In this document: positions 38,252 to 47,668 of the stretch, one piece after another
Position numbering within the stretch: the stretch's first letter is position 1
Layout of the letters: the number at the start of each line of letters is the position of its first letter
Assembly: GCF_004321985.1 (NCBI RefSeq)
Contig: NZ_SCQN01000056.1
Coordinates: 1-48,162 of the forward strand
DNA from: Castellaniella sp.
GTDB taxonomy: Bacteria > Pseudomonadota > Gammaproteobacteria > Burkholderiales > Burkholderiaceae_B
Direction: 5' to 3'
Length of the DNA: 48,162 nt
The notes under the pieces: generated by a model
What the model was told of the DNA's origin: nothing
The model's input: the letters and a program-made list of their open reading frames with translations, nothing else
Database searches by the model: none
Made by a program: the position numbers and the translations under genes

Positions 38252-38917
38252 ATGCAGCTGCGATTCTCCCAACTCGAACGCTTTCAGGACCAGTTCGTAG
38301 CCGGCCTGGTCACGACCGTCGAACTCACACTGGTCTGCGTCGTCGCGGGCCTGCTGATCGGGCTGTTGTGTTCGGCACTCCAACAGCGCGGACGACCTGT
38401 CGTACGGCGCATCGTCTACGGCTACGTCGAGATCTTCCGCAATACACCCTCGCTCATCCAGCTCTTCGTCTTCTACTTTCTGCTGCCCGACGCAGGGGTC
38501 CTGCTCACGCCCTTCGGGGCGGCAAGCGTGGCGCTGAGCCTGTACTTCGGCGCCTACATGAGCGAGATCATCCGCTCAGGCCTGGATTCGATTCCGGCCG
38601 CCCAATCCGAAGCCGGGGCCTGCCTGGGGTTGAGCACATACCAGATCTACCGCCATATCATCCTCGGACCCGCCCTACGCAACATCTATCCCTCGATGGT
38701 GGTGCAGATCATCATTCTCCTCCTTGGGACATCGCTCGCGTCGCAGATCTCGGTCAACGAACTCTTTCAAGCAGCCACCTTCGTCGAAAGCCGCAGCTAC
38801 CTGAGCTTCGAAGTCTATACCATCCTGTGTGCCATCTACTTCTGCCTGGTGCTGGTCACCAAACTGCTGACGTCCTTGATCGGCAGACTGGCATTCAGAT
38901 GGCCAATTCGCAGGTGA
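38252..38917 (+). CDS. Polar amino acid ABC transporter permease
   Basis: This 221-residue permease has HisM/GlnP-type helices and the loop [20 protein letters not shown], where the EAA motif is kept as EAGACLG. It follows the PLP enzyme gene by 14 bases. It pairs with the permease that follows, in an importer distinct from the one encoded leftward at 33-36 kb. Confidence 0.9.
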   Translation: MQLRFSQLERFQDQFVAGLVTTVELTLVCVVAGLLIGLLCSALQQRGRPVVRRIVYGYVEIFRNTPSLIQLFVFYFLLPDAGVLLTPFGAASVALSLYFGAYMSEIIRSGLDSIPAAQSEAGACLGLSTYQIYRHIILGPALRNIYPSMVVQIIILLLGTSLASQISVNELFQAATFVESRSYLSFEVYTILCAIYFCLVLVTKLLTSLIGRLAFRWPIRR

Positions 38918-38921
38918 CTCC

Positions 38922-39572
38922 ATGAGATTCATCAGTTTCATCGACTTGGTTTCCCTGGTGGCCGCTTTGCGCTGGACTGTCGGGCTCACCCTGATCGCCG
39001 TTGCACTGGGCGGGCCCTTGGGATTGGTACTCGCCCTGATGAAGGCCTCGCGCGCGAGGCTGCTCGACGCACTCGCGTCCGCCATTCTGCAGCTAATCCA
39101 GGGAATTCCGCTGCTGGCTCTGCTGATGTTCTTCTACTTTGGCGTCCCGGTCTTCCTCGGCATCAACATCCCGCCGCTGGCGGCCGTAAGCATCGCATAT
39201 GTAATCTTCACCGGCGTGTATTTCGGCCAGATCTGGGGCGGCAGCATCCTGGCCATCAAGCAGGAGCAGTGGGAGGCGGGGGCTTGCCTGGGTCTGCGCA
39301 AGGTGCACCAGTTCTTCTACATCATCATGCCGCAAGCCTTCAAGATCTCGCTGCCGGCATCGGTCAGCTTCCTGGTGCAACTCGTCAAGGGCACTTCGCT
39401 GGCTTCCGTGGTGGGCTTCGTCGAGCTCACCCGCGCCGCCCAGGAAGTCAGCGCAGCCACCTTCCAATCCACGCTGACCTACACCACGGCCGCGGCCCTG
39501 TATTTCCTGATCTGCTTTCCGCTGACCCTCTGGTCGCGGCGCCTGGAGAAATCCCTCGATGGCACTCATTGA
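38922..39572 (+). CDS. Polar amino acid ABC transporter permease
   Basis: The 216-residue second permease has an [20 protein letters not shown] start, the loop [20 protein letters not shown], and a final helix ending LWSRRLEKS. It starts four bases after the first permease stops. Its 3' end overlaps the ATPase start by 14 bases, so the two are translationally coupled. Confidence 0.9.
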   Translation: MRFISFIDLVSLVAALRWTVGLTLIAVALGGPLGLVLALMKASRARLLDALASAILQLIQGIPLLALLMFFYFGVPVFLGINIPPLAAVSIAYVIFTGVYFGQIWGGSILAIKQEQWEAGACLGLRKVHQFFYIIMPQAFKISLPASVSFLVQLVKGTSLASVVGFVELTRAAQEVSAATFQSTLTYTTAAALYFLICFPLTLWSRRLEKSLDGTH

Positions 39573-40284
39573 AATCAGCGACGTTCACAAACGATTCGGC
39601 GACAACGAAGTCCTGCGCGGGGTTTCCCTGCAGGTCGAGAAAGGTGAGATCGTCGCCATTCTGGGGAAATCCGGCTCGGGCAAATCGACCCTGCTGCGAT
39701 GCATCAATGCGCTGGAAAGTGTCGACAAGGGCGGCATCACCGTCGAAGGCATCCGCGTTCATCAGCACATGCCCCACCTGCGGGCCTTTCGTCAGCGCCT
39801 GGGCATTGTGTTCCAGCAGTTCAACCTGTTCCCGCACCTGACAGTCGAACGCAACATCACGCTGGCGCCACTGCTCACTGGCAAGATCCGCAAGGCACAA
39901 GCCAGGGCACTGGCACTGCACACACTCGAACAGGTGGGCCTCACCGAAAAGCTCAAAGCCTACCCGATCAACCTGTCGGGTGGCCAGCAACAGCGCGTCG
40001 CCATTGCCCGCTGCCTAGCCATGGAACCTGACATCATGCTCTTTGACGAAGTCACCTCGGCGCTGGATCCGGAGCTGGTCGGGGAAGTCCTCAAGGTCAT
40101 GGAAAATATGGCACGCCAGGGCATGACCATGGTCTTGGTCACACATGAGATGAGCTTCGCACGCAACGTTGCCACCAAGGTAGTCTTCATGCACAACGGA
40201 TCCATCCGCGAGGAAGGCACACCCACCGAAATCTTCGATTCCCCTCAAACCCCAGAACTCAAAAACTTTCTGGGAAACCCCTAG
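39559..40284 (+). CDS. Polar amino acid ABC transporter ATPase
   Basis: The 241-residue ATPase has Walker [11 protein letters not shown]-loop [10 protein letters not shown], signature [14 protein letters not shown], Walker [14 protein letters not shown] and the His switch LVTHEMSFA. It is of the same HisP/GlnQ branch as the ATPase at 33.1 kb but clearly diverged, so the transporters are not a recent duplicate pair. It drives the rightward importer. Confidence 0.95.
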   Translation: MALIEISDVHKRFGDNEVLRGVSLQVEKGEIVAILGKSGSGKSTLLRCINALESVDKGGITVEGIRVHQHMPHLRAFRQRLGIVFQQFNLFPHLTVERNITLAPLLTGKIRKAQARALALHTLEQVGLTEKLKAYPINLSGGQQQRVAIARCLAMEPDIMLFDEVTSALDPELVGEVLKVMENMARQGMTMVLVTHEMSFARNVATKVVFMHNGSIREEGTPTEIFDSPQTPELKNFLGNP

Positions 40285-40295
40285 GAGACAACACC

Positions 40296-41084
40296 ATGCT
40301 GAAGAATGTCCTCAAACTCCTGCTGATCGGCTGTGTCACAGTCGCTACCAGCACCCCGGCCAGGGCAGCAGACACGCTCCAAGACATCCTCTCGGCTGGT
40401 AAAGTCCGCATCGGGGTCCTGTCGGATGCCGCACCCTGGGGTTTCAAGGGCGCCGACGGCTCACTGCAAGGGCTGGACATCGACCTTTCGAAGCAGCTCG
40501 CCAAAGAAATGGGCGTCAAACTGGAGCTGATCCAGGTCACGGGCGCAAGCCGCATCCCCAGCCTGCTGTCCAACAAGGTGGACATGCTGATCGCCGCAGC
40601 GGGTGCCACACCGCAGCGCGCGTTGCAAGTCATGTTCTCGCAGCCCTATGCAGCCGTGGACCTGGGCGTCTACGGAGGGCCGAAGATGCAGGCCGCCAAA
40701 ACAGCTGACCAGCTCAAGGGCGACACCATCGCCGTGGCCAAGGGCACCACGCTGGACGTCTGGCTCACGGACCACGCAAAGGACGCGCGGATCATGCGCT
40801 TTGAAGACACCCCGTCGGCCATCAAGGCCTACCTGAGCGGTCAGGCGCAGTCCTTCGCCGAAAACAGCGCCATTGCCAAAAAGGTGAACGAAGACAACCC
40901 AAACGCCCAGACGGAACTCAAATTCCTGATCCGGCAGTCGCCCGCGCACGTCATGGTGGCCCAGGGTCAGCAGAACCTGCTGAACTGGATCAACACCTTT
41001 CTGTTCAGCGAACGCATGAGCGGCGAGCTCTCGTCGCTGCAGACCGAATGGTTCGGCAAGGCTCAGAATCTGCCACTCATGTAA
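40296..41084 (+). CDS. Polar amino acid ABC transporter binding protein
   Basis: The 262-residue binding protein (family 3) has a signal peptide MLKNVLKLLLIGCVTVATST with a cleavage site near ARAAD. The mature start ILSAGKVRIGVLSDAAPWGF is typical. The substrate strand GLDIDLSKQLAKEMGVKLE and the VDMLIAAAGATPQRA loop follow. It follows the ATPase after 11 bases, with CTAGGAGA as Shine-Dalgarno region, and precedes the deacylase gene by 87 bases. Confidence 0.9.
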   Translation: MLKNVLKLLLIGCVTVATSTPARAADTLQDILSAGKVRIGVLSDAAPWGFKGADGSLQGLDIDLSKQLAKEMGVKLELIQVTGASRIPSLLSNKVDMLIAAAGATPQRALQVMFSQPYAAVDLGVYGGPKMQAAKTADQLKGDTIAVAKGTTLDVWLTDHAKDARIMRFEDTPSAIKAYLSGQAQSFAENSAIAKKVNEDNPNAQTELKFLIRQSPAHVMVAQGQQNLLNWINTFLFSERMSGELSSLQTEWFGKAQNLPLM

Positions 41085-41171
41085 ACCCGTTCTCTTGCAA
41101 GCACGGCCGAGGCACGCCCGAACGCGCTCACGCACAAACCCTCATACTCAGTCATCGGACACATTCAGACT

Positions 41172-42194
41172 ATGCACACCGGCGTTTTCACCGATATCCC
41201 CTTTGACCAGGATGGCCAGCACCACGGCTTCATCAGCATCCCGTTTTCAGTGGATCGCTCGCCGTACTACCAGATCAAGATCCCAGTCTATCGCCTCAAG
41301 AACGGCGACGGCCCCAGACTCCTGCTCATGGCCGGCAACCACGGCGACGAGTACGAGGGCGAGATCTGCTTGAGCAAGCTCACGCGCCTGCTCAAGCCAC
41401 AAGACATCCAGGGCGAAGTCACTCTCATCCCGTTCCTGAACCTGCCGGCCGTCATGGCCGCCCGCCGGGGGTCGCCGCTGGATCATGAAAACCTCAACCG
41501 CTGCTTTCCCGGCGACCCGTCCGGCACGCCCTCGCGGCGGCTGGCCTACTATCTGGAACATGACCTCTTCGGCAGGCACGACGTGGTCTTCGACATCCAC
41601 TCAGGCGGTACCACCATGGCGCACCTACCCTTGGTGCTGGCGGAAGAACAGGAAAAGCAGGAACGCATGCAGGCGGTCGAGTCGCTGCTGAGCTGCATGG
41701 ACGTGCGCTACGCGCTCATTGCACGCAATGGTGCACAAGCACCTACCTCCATGGCTGCCGCCGCGCGCGCCGGCATTCTGGGAATCAGCGGCGAGTTCGG
41801 CGGCGGCGGTGCCGTCACACCCCATACTCTGGCCACGCTGGAACACGCCCTGAACCAGCTGATGCTGAAACTGGGAATCACCCGCGAGCGTATCTTCCCG
41901 CATTCAGCCGAGAATTCCCCCTATACTGGCAGCATGAGTTTTCTGAGCCTCACTTCTCACGAACAGGCGATATACGCCACGCGTCGCGGATGGTTCGAAC
42001 CCGCTGCGGAAGTGGGCGACGAGGTCCGAGAAGGCCAGACGGCAGGCTGGCTGCACGACTTCCAAGACTGCACGGCCCCACAGAAGGAACTCAAGTTCAA
42101 AGTTTCCGGGGTTGTCATCTCGCGTCGCCTGAGCGTCGATTCGGAAGCCGGCGACTGCCTCATCCAGGTAGGCGTACTCGCCGCCGCTCACTGA
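41172..42194 (+). CDS. AstE/aspartoacylase-type zinc deacylase (DoeB-like)
   Basis: The 340-residue protein has the M14/AstE-like zinc site: AGNHGDEYEGE gives His 57 and Glu 60, and the third ligand lies in FDIHSGGTT near residue 142. A GEFGGGGAVT stretch follows. Members remove an N-acyl group from amino acids, as in N-succinylglutamate desuccinylase, aspartoacylase and DoeB for N-acetyl-diaminobutyrate. Its place behind an amino acid importer and a D-amino acid PLP enzyme suggests that the imported compound is an N-acylated amino acid. No ectoine genes are nearby, so a DoeB role in ectoine use is not shown. Confidence 0.8.
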   Translation: MHTGVFTDIPFDQDGQHHGFISIPFSVDRSPYYQIKIPVYRLKNGDGPRLLLMAGNHGDEYEGEICLSKLTRLLKPQDIQGEVTLIPFLNLPAVMAARRGSPLDHENLNRCFPGDPSGTPSRRLAYYLEHDLFGRHDVVFDIHSGGTTMAHLPLVLAEEQEKQERMQAVESLLSCMDVRYALIARNGAQAPTSMAAAARAGILGISGEFGGGGAVTPHTLATLEHALNQLMLKLGITRERIFPHSAENSPYTGSMSFLSLTSHEQAIYATRRGWFEPAAEVGDEVREGQTAGWLHDFQDCTAPQKELKFKVSGVVISRRLSVDSEAGDCLIQVGVLAAAH

Positions 42195-42195
42195 G

Positions 42196-43281
42196 ATGGT
42201 CAACCCGCATACCCAACTGACCCCGTCGCAGCCGGCGTACGACGCCGTTCTGCGGATTCCTGATTCCCACGGCCGGGAGAGCCCGACCACGTCGTCCGGG
42301 AAACGGGGCGTAGGCATCGTCGAAATCGCCCGCATGGCGGGAGTCTCCAACATCACCGTATCGCGCGTCCTACGCAATCCGAATGTGGTCTCGGAAAAAA
42401 CCCGAGAGAAGGTCCGAGCAATCATACGGCGCACAGGCTATGTGTCTCACCCCTATGCCAGAGCGCTGCGCGTCGGGCACTCCAGCCTTGTACTCGCCTT
42501 CGTTTCGTCCATGATCAGCCCCCAATACTCGGTGGCGATGCAGCACTGCTCGGATCTGCTCGAAGCACACGACTATCAGCTGCTAACGGGCCTGACGTCC
42601 TACTCCTACCCCAAAGAAACGGCTGGTATCTCGACACTGCGCGCCATCCGTCCCGCAGCCGTCCTATTTACGGGCGTCATTGAGCTCGAACGAAATCGGC
42701 AGGCCCTTCGAGATCTCGGGGTTCCCATCCTGGAATCTTGGGCCTACCCGCGCGATCCCATCGACATGCTGATGGGCTTTTCAAACTACGACTGCGGGCG
42801 CCTGGCCGCCACTTATATCTACGAGCGTGGCTGCAGGCGCGTGTTGTTCATCGGCCGCCAGGGCGGACGCGGCAAGCTGCGGCAAAAGGGCTTTCTGGAC
42901 ACCGCTACAGCCTGTGGCATGACGGTCATCGACAGCATTCTGCTCGAACCGCAGAACCTGTACAACGGCCGCGCCGTCTACCAGCGCATCAAGCCCGGCC
43001 TGCAGCCGCAGGACGGCATCTTCTGCGCCAACGATGTGCTTTCGCTCAGCCTGTTCGAGGAAATCAAAAACGATTCCCGTCGGGGCCGGCCAAGACCCAC
43101 GCTCGTGGGCTTTGGCGACATTCCCCACATGACGCAGGCCGCACTCGAACTTCCGGTCGTGGGGATGGACAGCGCCCTCCTGGGCACCAAAATGGCGCAC
43201 ATGATTCTGGCCCGGCTGCAGGGCAACACGGCAGAATCGTGGATCGATTACGTCCCGGTACAGATCCACGAACCCAGTTGA
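42196..43281 (+). CDS. LacI-family transcriptional regulator
   Basis: The 361-residue protein has an N-terminal extension of about 35 residues before the LacI helix-turn-helix (GIVEIARMAGVSNITVSRVL, then NPNVVSEKTREKVR). The periplasmic-binding-like effector domain begins HSSLVLAFVSSMISPQYSVA and has DGIFCANDVLSLSL. It starts one base after the deacylase stop, so it is at the end of the operon it probably controls through the two operators at 36906-36948. The ligand is presumably the imported amino acid derivative or its product. Confidence 0.9.
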   Translation: MVNPHTQLTPSQPAYDAVLRIPDSHGRESPTTSSGKRGVGIVEIARMAGVSNITVSRVLRNPNVVSEKTREKVRAIIRRTGYVSHPYARALRVGHSSLVLAFVSSMISPQYSVAMQHCSDLLEAHDYQLLTGLTSYSYPKETAGISTLRAIRPAAVLFTGVIELERNRQALRDLGVPILESWAYPRDPIDMLMGFSNYDCGRLAATYIYERGCRRVLFIGRQGGRGKLRQKGFLDTATACGMTVIDSILLEPQNLYNGRAVYQRIKPGLQPQDGIFCANDVLSLSLFEEIKNDSRRGRPRPTLVGFGDIPHMTQAALELPVVGMDSALLGTKMAHMILARLQGNTAESWIDYVPVQIHEPS

Positions 43282-43454
43282 GACGAGGGCGGCGCGCCGC
43301 CCCAGGCAAAGGCGCAAAAACCTGAATGTCCCGTGTATTGACCGGCTTTTCCAGAAACCAACATTTGGCGATTTCAGAAGGCGCTGGGAATTCCAGCTGA
43401 AAACCTGATTCAGCCCACTGCACCTGGGTGACAGGAGCCGCGCGACACCCCCCA

Positions 43455-44855
43455 CTATTCGCAGGCCGCCAGACTGGCGGCGCGAACGCGGACGAGGCTG
43501 AGAACAGTAGCCAGCGCGGTGGCCGCGACAGCAATCCACAGGCTCCACCGCACTGATCCCAGCAGCGCGGCCTGCGTACCGCCCTGCGCGGACACGTTGA
43601 GAACGATCCCCACAATGGCCAGGCCCAGGCACTGCCCAAATGTTCGCACGATCGCGAGCACGCCCGAGGCGTAGCCGCTGTTTTCGCGGGCAACGTTCGA
43701 CAGCATTTCCCGGTTGTTGGGACTCTGGAAGACGCCGAACCCGGCGCCGCAGAAGAAGCAGCGTACTGCAATGTCCCAAACGCCATCCCCCGAAGGTAGC
43801 AATGCCAGCGACGCAAGCGCTGCAACCAGGACGACCAGGCCCAGCGTGGATATCGTGGCAGGTGAATATCGGTCGGCCAATCGACCGGCATGCGGCGCCA
43901 CCAGCACGATACCGACGGGCCAAGGCATGAACAGCAGGGCTGTTTCCAGAGCGCTGTAGCCATATGCACGCTGAAAGAGGAACGGCAGTGCAACAAAGGT
44001 AATGCCCTGCCCTACGAAAGCCATCATCGACGTCAACGCCGCTGCAGAAAACCGGACAGAATTGAACATGGCGGGCGGCAGCAGAGGCTCTTCGGCGGAA
44101 TACAGACGCCAGATGAAACCCGCGCCCGCCAAAGCGGCGAGGACCACATATCCACCATCCCCCGGTTGCGCCGTTCGATTGGTCGCGAGAACCAGGGCTC
44201 CCACCAGCACGGCGGACAGCATGCCCCCCACCGCATCAAACGGGTCGCGGGCGGGAGTCTGCAGATCACGCACGAACCCGACGCCCAGTCCCAGCGCAGC
44301 CGCCCCAGGGATGACGTTCAGCACGAATATCCAGCGCCAACCCCAGGCGTCGAGCAAGGTACCGCCGATGATCGGCGCGATTGCCGTACTGGCGGCAATG
44401 AGCAAGGCATTCAGGCCCAGAATGCTACCCAGCAAGCGGCTGGGAAATACCGAGCGCAGAATGGCAGGGCCTATGCTGACGACGGCGGCGCCCCCCAGGC
44501 CCTGCAGCACTCGCATGGCCACCAGTACGGGGGCGTCAGGCGCCAGCGAACACCCCAGGGAGGCCAGCGTGAACACCGCCAGGCCCGACAAGAATAGTGG
44601 CCTGAATCCCAGGCGACGCGACAGTGCAGCAAAAATGGCCAACGTCATGGCGACCGACAGAAGGTACCCGTTGGCAAACCACACCGCCATTTGCGGCGTC
44701 ACCCGCAGTGAAGTGGCCATCTGCGGCAAGGCGATATTGATCGCCGATCCGTCGAACACCACCATGGCCGTCGCCATCATGAGCGCCATCATCGCTGGTG
44801 CGCGCTCACGACCCCTCAACCCATCATCTCCCGGCCTGTCCTCAAATAACTCCAT
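43455..44855 (-). CDS. MFS efflux transporter, DHA2 (EmrB/QacA) family
   Basis: The 466-residue protein has the 14-helix drug:proton antiporter pattern. The motif-C stretch NALLIAASTAIAPIIGGTLL and WGWRWIFVLNVIPGAAAL are characteristic, as is AVWFANGYLLSVAMTLAIFA near the start. A hydrophilic N-terminus of about 20 residues precedes helix 1. It is divergent from the LysR gene at 45004, with 148 bases between starts, so that regulator probably controls it. Confidence 0.85.
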   Translation of the reverse strand: MELFEDRPGDDGLRGRERAPAMMALMMATAMVVFDGSAINIALPQMATSLRVTPQMAVWFANGYLLSVAMTLAIFAALSRRLGFRPLFLSGLAVFTLASLGCSLAPDAPVLVAMRVLQGLGGAAVVSIGPAILRSVFPSRLLGSILGLNALLIAASTAIAPIIGGTLLDAWGWRWIFVLNVIPGAAALGLGVGFVRDLQTPARDPFDAVGGMLSAVLVGALVLATNRTAQPGDGGYVVLAALAGAGFIWRLYSAEEPLLPPAMFNSVRFSAAALTSMMAFVGQGITFVALPFLFQRAYGYSALETALLFMPWPVGIVLVAPHAGRLADRYSPATISTLGLVVLVAALASLALLPSGDGVWDIAVRCFFCGAGFGVFQSPNNREMLSNVARENSGYASGVLAIVRTFGQCLGLAIVGIVLNVSAQGGTQAALLGSVRWSLWIAVAATALATVLSLVRVRAASLAACE

Positions 44856-45003
44856 GTGTCACCTGCCACCTGTCTGATCGATGGAGAAAATATAATGATC
44901 AGGACAATGAGGCGGAAGACGCATCGACATTATCAATATATTGCATGGAACGCCTCATATTGGAAGTGGTGCTGGATCCACCTTGCTTGGGGGACCAAAG
45001 ACG

Positions 45004-45936
45004 ATGATGGGATCAGACCTCAACCTGCTCGCCGCGCTGGACGCACTGCTGGCAGAAAGCAGCGTAACCGCGGCCGCCCGCCGCTGCGGCCTCAGTACTT
45101 CCGCCATGAGCCGTACGCTGGCCCGCCTGCGGCGAATCACTGGCGATCCGCTGCTGGTGCGCGCCGGCCGGCGCATGGTACCGACCCTGCACGCCCGGGA
45201 CATTCAGGAACGAGTCCGCAACACGCTCCTGGAAGCAAGAGCGCTCCTCCAGCCGGACATCCAGGAGCTGGACATCTCCAGCCTGACCCGGTCGTTCTCC
45301 ATCCGCGCCAATGAAGGGTTCATCGAGGTATTCGGACCACGCCTGATCTCCGCAGCCGAACAGCAGGCACCCGGAGTCTGCCTGCTCTTCACCCCAAAAG
45401 CCGAAAAGGATTCCCGGTACCTGAGGGAAGGAATCGTCGATCTCGAAATCGGCGTGGTCTCCAACATGGGGCCGGAGATCCGGATACAGGCATTGTTCCG
45501 CGACCATTTCGTCGGCGTCGTCCGCGCAGGGCACCCGCTGCTGGCGCAACCGACGGTCACCGCCAGCGCTTACGTCGAATATGGCCATGTGGCAGCATCG
45601 CGGCGTGGGCTTGCTCATGGGCCGGTCGACGATGCATTGACGGGCATGGGCCTCACGCGCAGGGTCGTCAGTGTCGTACCAGGGTTCCCGGCCGCGCTGG
45701 CCGTGGCCGTGGCGTCTGATCTGATTGCCCTGCTGCCCGCCTCGTATCTACCCGCCCCACCGCCCGGCGAAGCGCAGCGCAGCCCTTTCCATGCCTTCGA
45801 GCTGCCGTTTCCCACACAGACCATCACGGTCTCGCAGATGTGGCATCCGCGTCTCGCCAGAGATCCGGCCCACCAGTGGTTGCGGCAACTCGTCCGGCAG
45901 ACTTGCCTTGAACGCACCAGAAACGGATGCTTCTGA
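45004..45936 (+). CDS. LysR-family transcriptional regulator
   Basis: The 310-residue protein begins with a winged HTH, LNLLAALDALLAESSVTAAA followed by RRCGLSTSAMSRTLARLRR, then GDPLLVRAGRRMVPT. The effector domain with SFSIRANEGFIEVFGPRLIS follows. The length is standard. ATG 45004 and the next codon, ATG 45007, are both possible starts, since GGGGGA lies just upstream. The frame open from 44941 has no family homology. It is divergent from the DHA2 transporter, which it is expected to regulate. Confidence 0.85.
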   Translation: MMGSDLNLLAALDALLAESSVTAAARRCGLSTSAMSRTLARLRRITGDPLLVRAGRRMVPTLHARDIQERVRNTLLEARALLQPDIQELDISSLTRSFSIRANEGFIEVFGPRLISAAEQQAPGVCLLFTPKAEKDSRYLREGIVDLEIGVVSNMGPEIRIQALFRDHFVGVVRAGHPLLAQPTVTASAYVEYGHVAASRRGLAHGPVDDALTGMGLTRRVVSVVPGFPAALAVAVASDLIALLPASYLPAPPPGEAQRSPFHAFELPFPTQTITVSQMWHPRLARDPAHQWLRQLVRQTCLERTRNGCF

Positions 45937-45970
45937 AGCTCGGGGCTACTCCGGTATGAAATCTCGCCGT

Positions 45971-46251
45971 ATGTCGTGCTCCGTTCCTCCCTTCGTCGTC
46001 CTCGATGCCTATGTGCTGATGTCGACACTGCAGCGTCGATTGCTGCTGCGCGTGGCCAACCAGGGCGTATTCCGGCCGATCTGGACCGAACGCATCGGCG
46101 AGGAATGGCGCTGCAACGCGGCCCCCTACGAAGGCGGGTTGCGCTACAGCGACCCGAAGGATTTCAATCGATCCGAATTACGGCACCAGGGGCTGGACGT
46201 GTATTCCCCCGATCAATTACTGGCCGGCTGGTGGCAGGCAGGATCATCGTG
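45971..46251 (+). pseudogene. PIN-domain gene, second copy with two internal deletions
   Basis: The segment matches the PIN gene at 23641 at high nucleotide identity from the aligned start to about 46251 but lacks two blocks. The first corresponds to 23793-23882 (90 bases) and the second to 93 bases between the two GAAGGATTT copies at 23916 and 24009. Both are multiples of three, so the frame stays open. The translation keeps VVLDAYVL, RIGEEW and SDPKDFNRSEL but has lost the HVIAAG helix and ATWNLKDF region. After 46251 the similarity stops and the frame runs into antisense sequence of the next gene. It is probably non-functional. Confidence 0.8.
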
Positions 46252-46263
46252 CCACGAGCCGCC

Positions 46264-46932
46264 TCAGTCCGCCTCGCGTGCCAGTTTCGCGCGCCTTTCC
46301 AGCTCCCTCGCGCTTGGCTTGGTCTGCGCAAACGATCCGATCGGGACGTCGCCGGCCGGCACGTAGGTGCTCATCACGACGCCGGTCGTCGAGGTTTGCG
46401 ACGCAACGAGTTGCAGCGCACCGGGCTTTGCGCCAGCTTCGAACAGCCGCTTGCCGCTCCCGAGCACGACGGGGAAGATCCACACGTTGTACTCGTCGAT
46501 CAGCGATGCGGCCCGAAGAGCCTGGATCAGGTTGCCGCTGCCGATGATCTGCAGGTCTCGTCCCGACTCCGCCTTGAGTGCCGTGACCGCCGAGAAAACG
46601 TCGCCATGCAGGAGCGTCGAGTTGTTCCAATGCAGCTTCTCCAGCGTGCGCGAGGCGACGTGTTTCCTGGTCGCATTGAACGTCCGCGCGATGGGATCGT
46701 CGGCTGGCTGGTACGGCCAGTACGCCTCGAAGATCTCATAGGTCCTGCGGCCGAGCAGGAGTTCACGGTCCTTGCCGTCGAAGCCGCTCATGGAGCGGCC
46801 CATGACTTCGTCCCAGTAGTTGAACGTCCAGCCGCCGAAGGCGAAACCACCAGTGGAATCTTCCTCTGGGCCACCCGGCGCCTGCATGATGCCGTCGAGT
46901 GAGACGAAGGTAGATGCGATGAGCTTTCTCAT
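46264..46932 (-). CDS. RibD C-terminal/dihydrofolate reductase-fold protein
   Basis: The 222-residue protein has the RibD_C/DHFR fold: RKLIASTFVSLDGIMQAPGG at the start, ELLLGRRTYEIFEAYWP, then DLQIIGSGNLIQALRAASLI and FPVVLGSGKRLFEAGA near the end. Such proteins are stand-alone reductases of unknown substrate, often called YyaP/YwjB-like. ATG 46932 is preferred over an in-frame start at 46965 because the family begins with this Met-Arg-Lys stretch. The last bases abut the shrunken PIN copy on the other strand. Confidence 0.85.
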   Translation of the reverse strand: MRKLIASTFVSLDGIMQAPGGPEEDSTGGFAFGGWTFNYWDEVMGRSMSGFDGKDRELLLGRRTYEIFEAYWPYQPADDPIARTFNATRKHVASRTLEKLHWNNSTLLHGDVFSAVTALKAESGRDLQIIGSGNLIQALRAASLIDEYNVWIFPVVLGSGKRLFEAGAKPGALQLVASQTSTTGVVMSTYVPAGDVPIGSFAQTKPSARELERRAKLAREAD

Positions 46933-47073
46933 GGGTCGACTCCGTAGGTCGAGAGGACCGATCACTCCACAATTTTACGCACTTGCCGCCGCCTCGGAGC
47001 GAGGCCCCTCAGCCCCTCCGATACAGCGGTGCCGCCCCGCATCCGGGAATGGCGGCACCACACAGGGGGAAAA

Positions 47074-47604
47074 TCAGGCCGAATCGCCGTCATGACTCGA
47101 CGCACGGTGCTGGAACCCTGTGCCTTCGGACCCCTGGAAGAACCAGACGCCCATATCCGTCACCGTCGGAACGTCCTGGACCGTGTAGAGCACAGCCTGC
47201 TCGGTTTTCGAGGTATTGCAGTGCTCATGCTGGGCCCACGGGGGTGCAAAAAAGACATCCCCCGCTTCCCATTCGATCTTTTCGCCGTCGATGATGGAAT
47301 ACCCGGTCCCCTGGCGCACGATGAAGATCGCAAAATTGGAGTGCCGGTGCCGCTTGGCGTGCTTGCCAGGCTCGAAGACCTGGACCAGCATGTTCAAGCC
47401 GGGGCACACACCCACCGACTTCCCAGTGTCTTCGTGCACCAGCGACACCGCCCAGCGGCCCGGCGCCAGGGGGTCTTCCTTGGCGACCTCCGCCAGCTTT
47501 TGCTCTACGTCGCGCCACTTCCAGATGTTCGCGCGAACAGCGGGCTTCTCGCTTTTTTTCAGAAATTCCTTGTAGTTGATCAGTTTCGATATTGGCTTGG
47601 TCAT
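47074..47604 (-). CDS. Cupin-domain protein (gentisate dioxygenase-like)
   Basis: The 176-residue protein carries both cupin motifs. Motif 1 is HAKRHRHSNFAIFIVRQGTG, with His 86 and His 88 as likely metal ligands, and motif 2 is GDVFFAPPWAQHEH, with His 126 and His 128. The arrangement resembles one half of gentisate 1,2-dioxygenase or a small cupin dioxygenase; a single domain is seen and no ring-cleavage partner is nearby. I placed the start at ATG 47604. The MHS-type transporter lies upstream on the same strand, 64 bases away, so an aromatic acid or similar compound could link the two. Confidence 0.8.
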   Translation of the reverse strand: MTKPISKLINYKEFLKKSEKPAVRANIWKWRDVEQKLAEVAKEDPLAPGRWAVSLVHEDTGKSVGVCPGLNMLVQVFEPGKHAKRHRHSNFAIFIVRQGTGYSIIDGEKIEWEAGDVFFAPPWAQHEHCNTSKTEQAVLYTVQDVPTVTDMGVWFFQGSEGTGFQHRASSHDGDSA

Positions 47605-47668
47605 TCCATGGACTCCATCGCAGCACGCGCACCGGATAGCTCTTTCATCCATCCTGTGCGCCAGAACC

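Noticed and set aside
33066-40284. The two amino acid ABC transporters as a recent duplication
   Set aside because: The ATPases and permeases share only family-level similarity, and gene orders differ, so a recent duplication is not supported.
43287-43302. GGGCGGCGCGCCGCCC palindrome after the LacI gene
   Set aside because: It lacks a T-run and a loop, and GC-rich palindromes are common here, so I do not call it a terminator.
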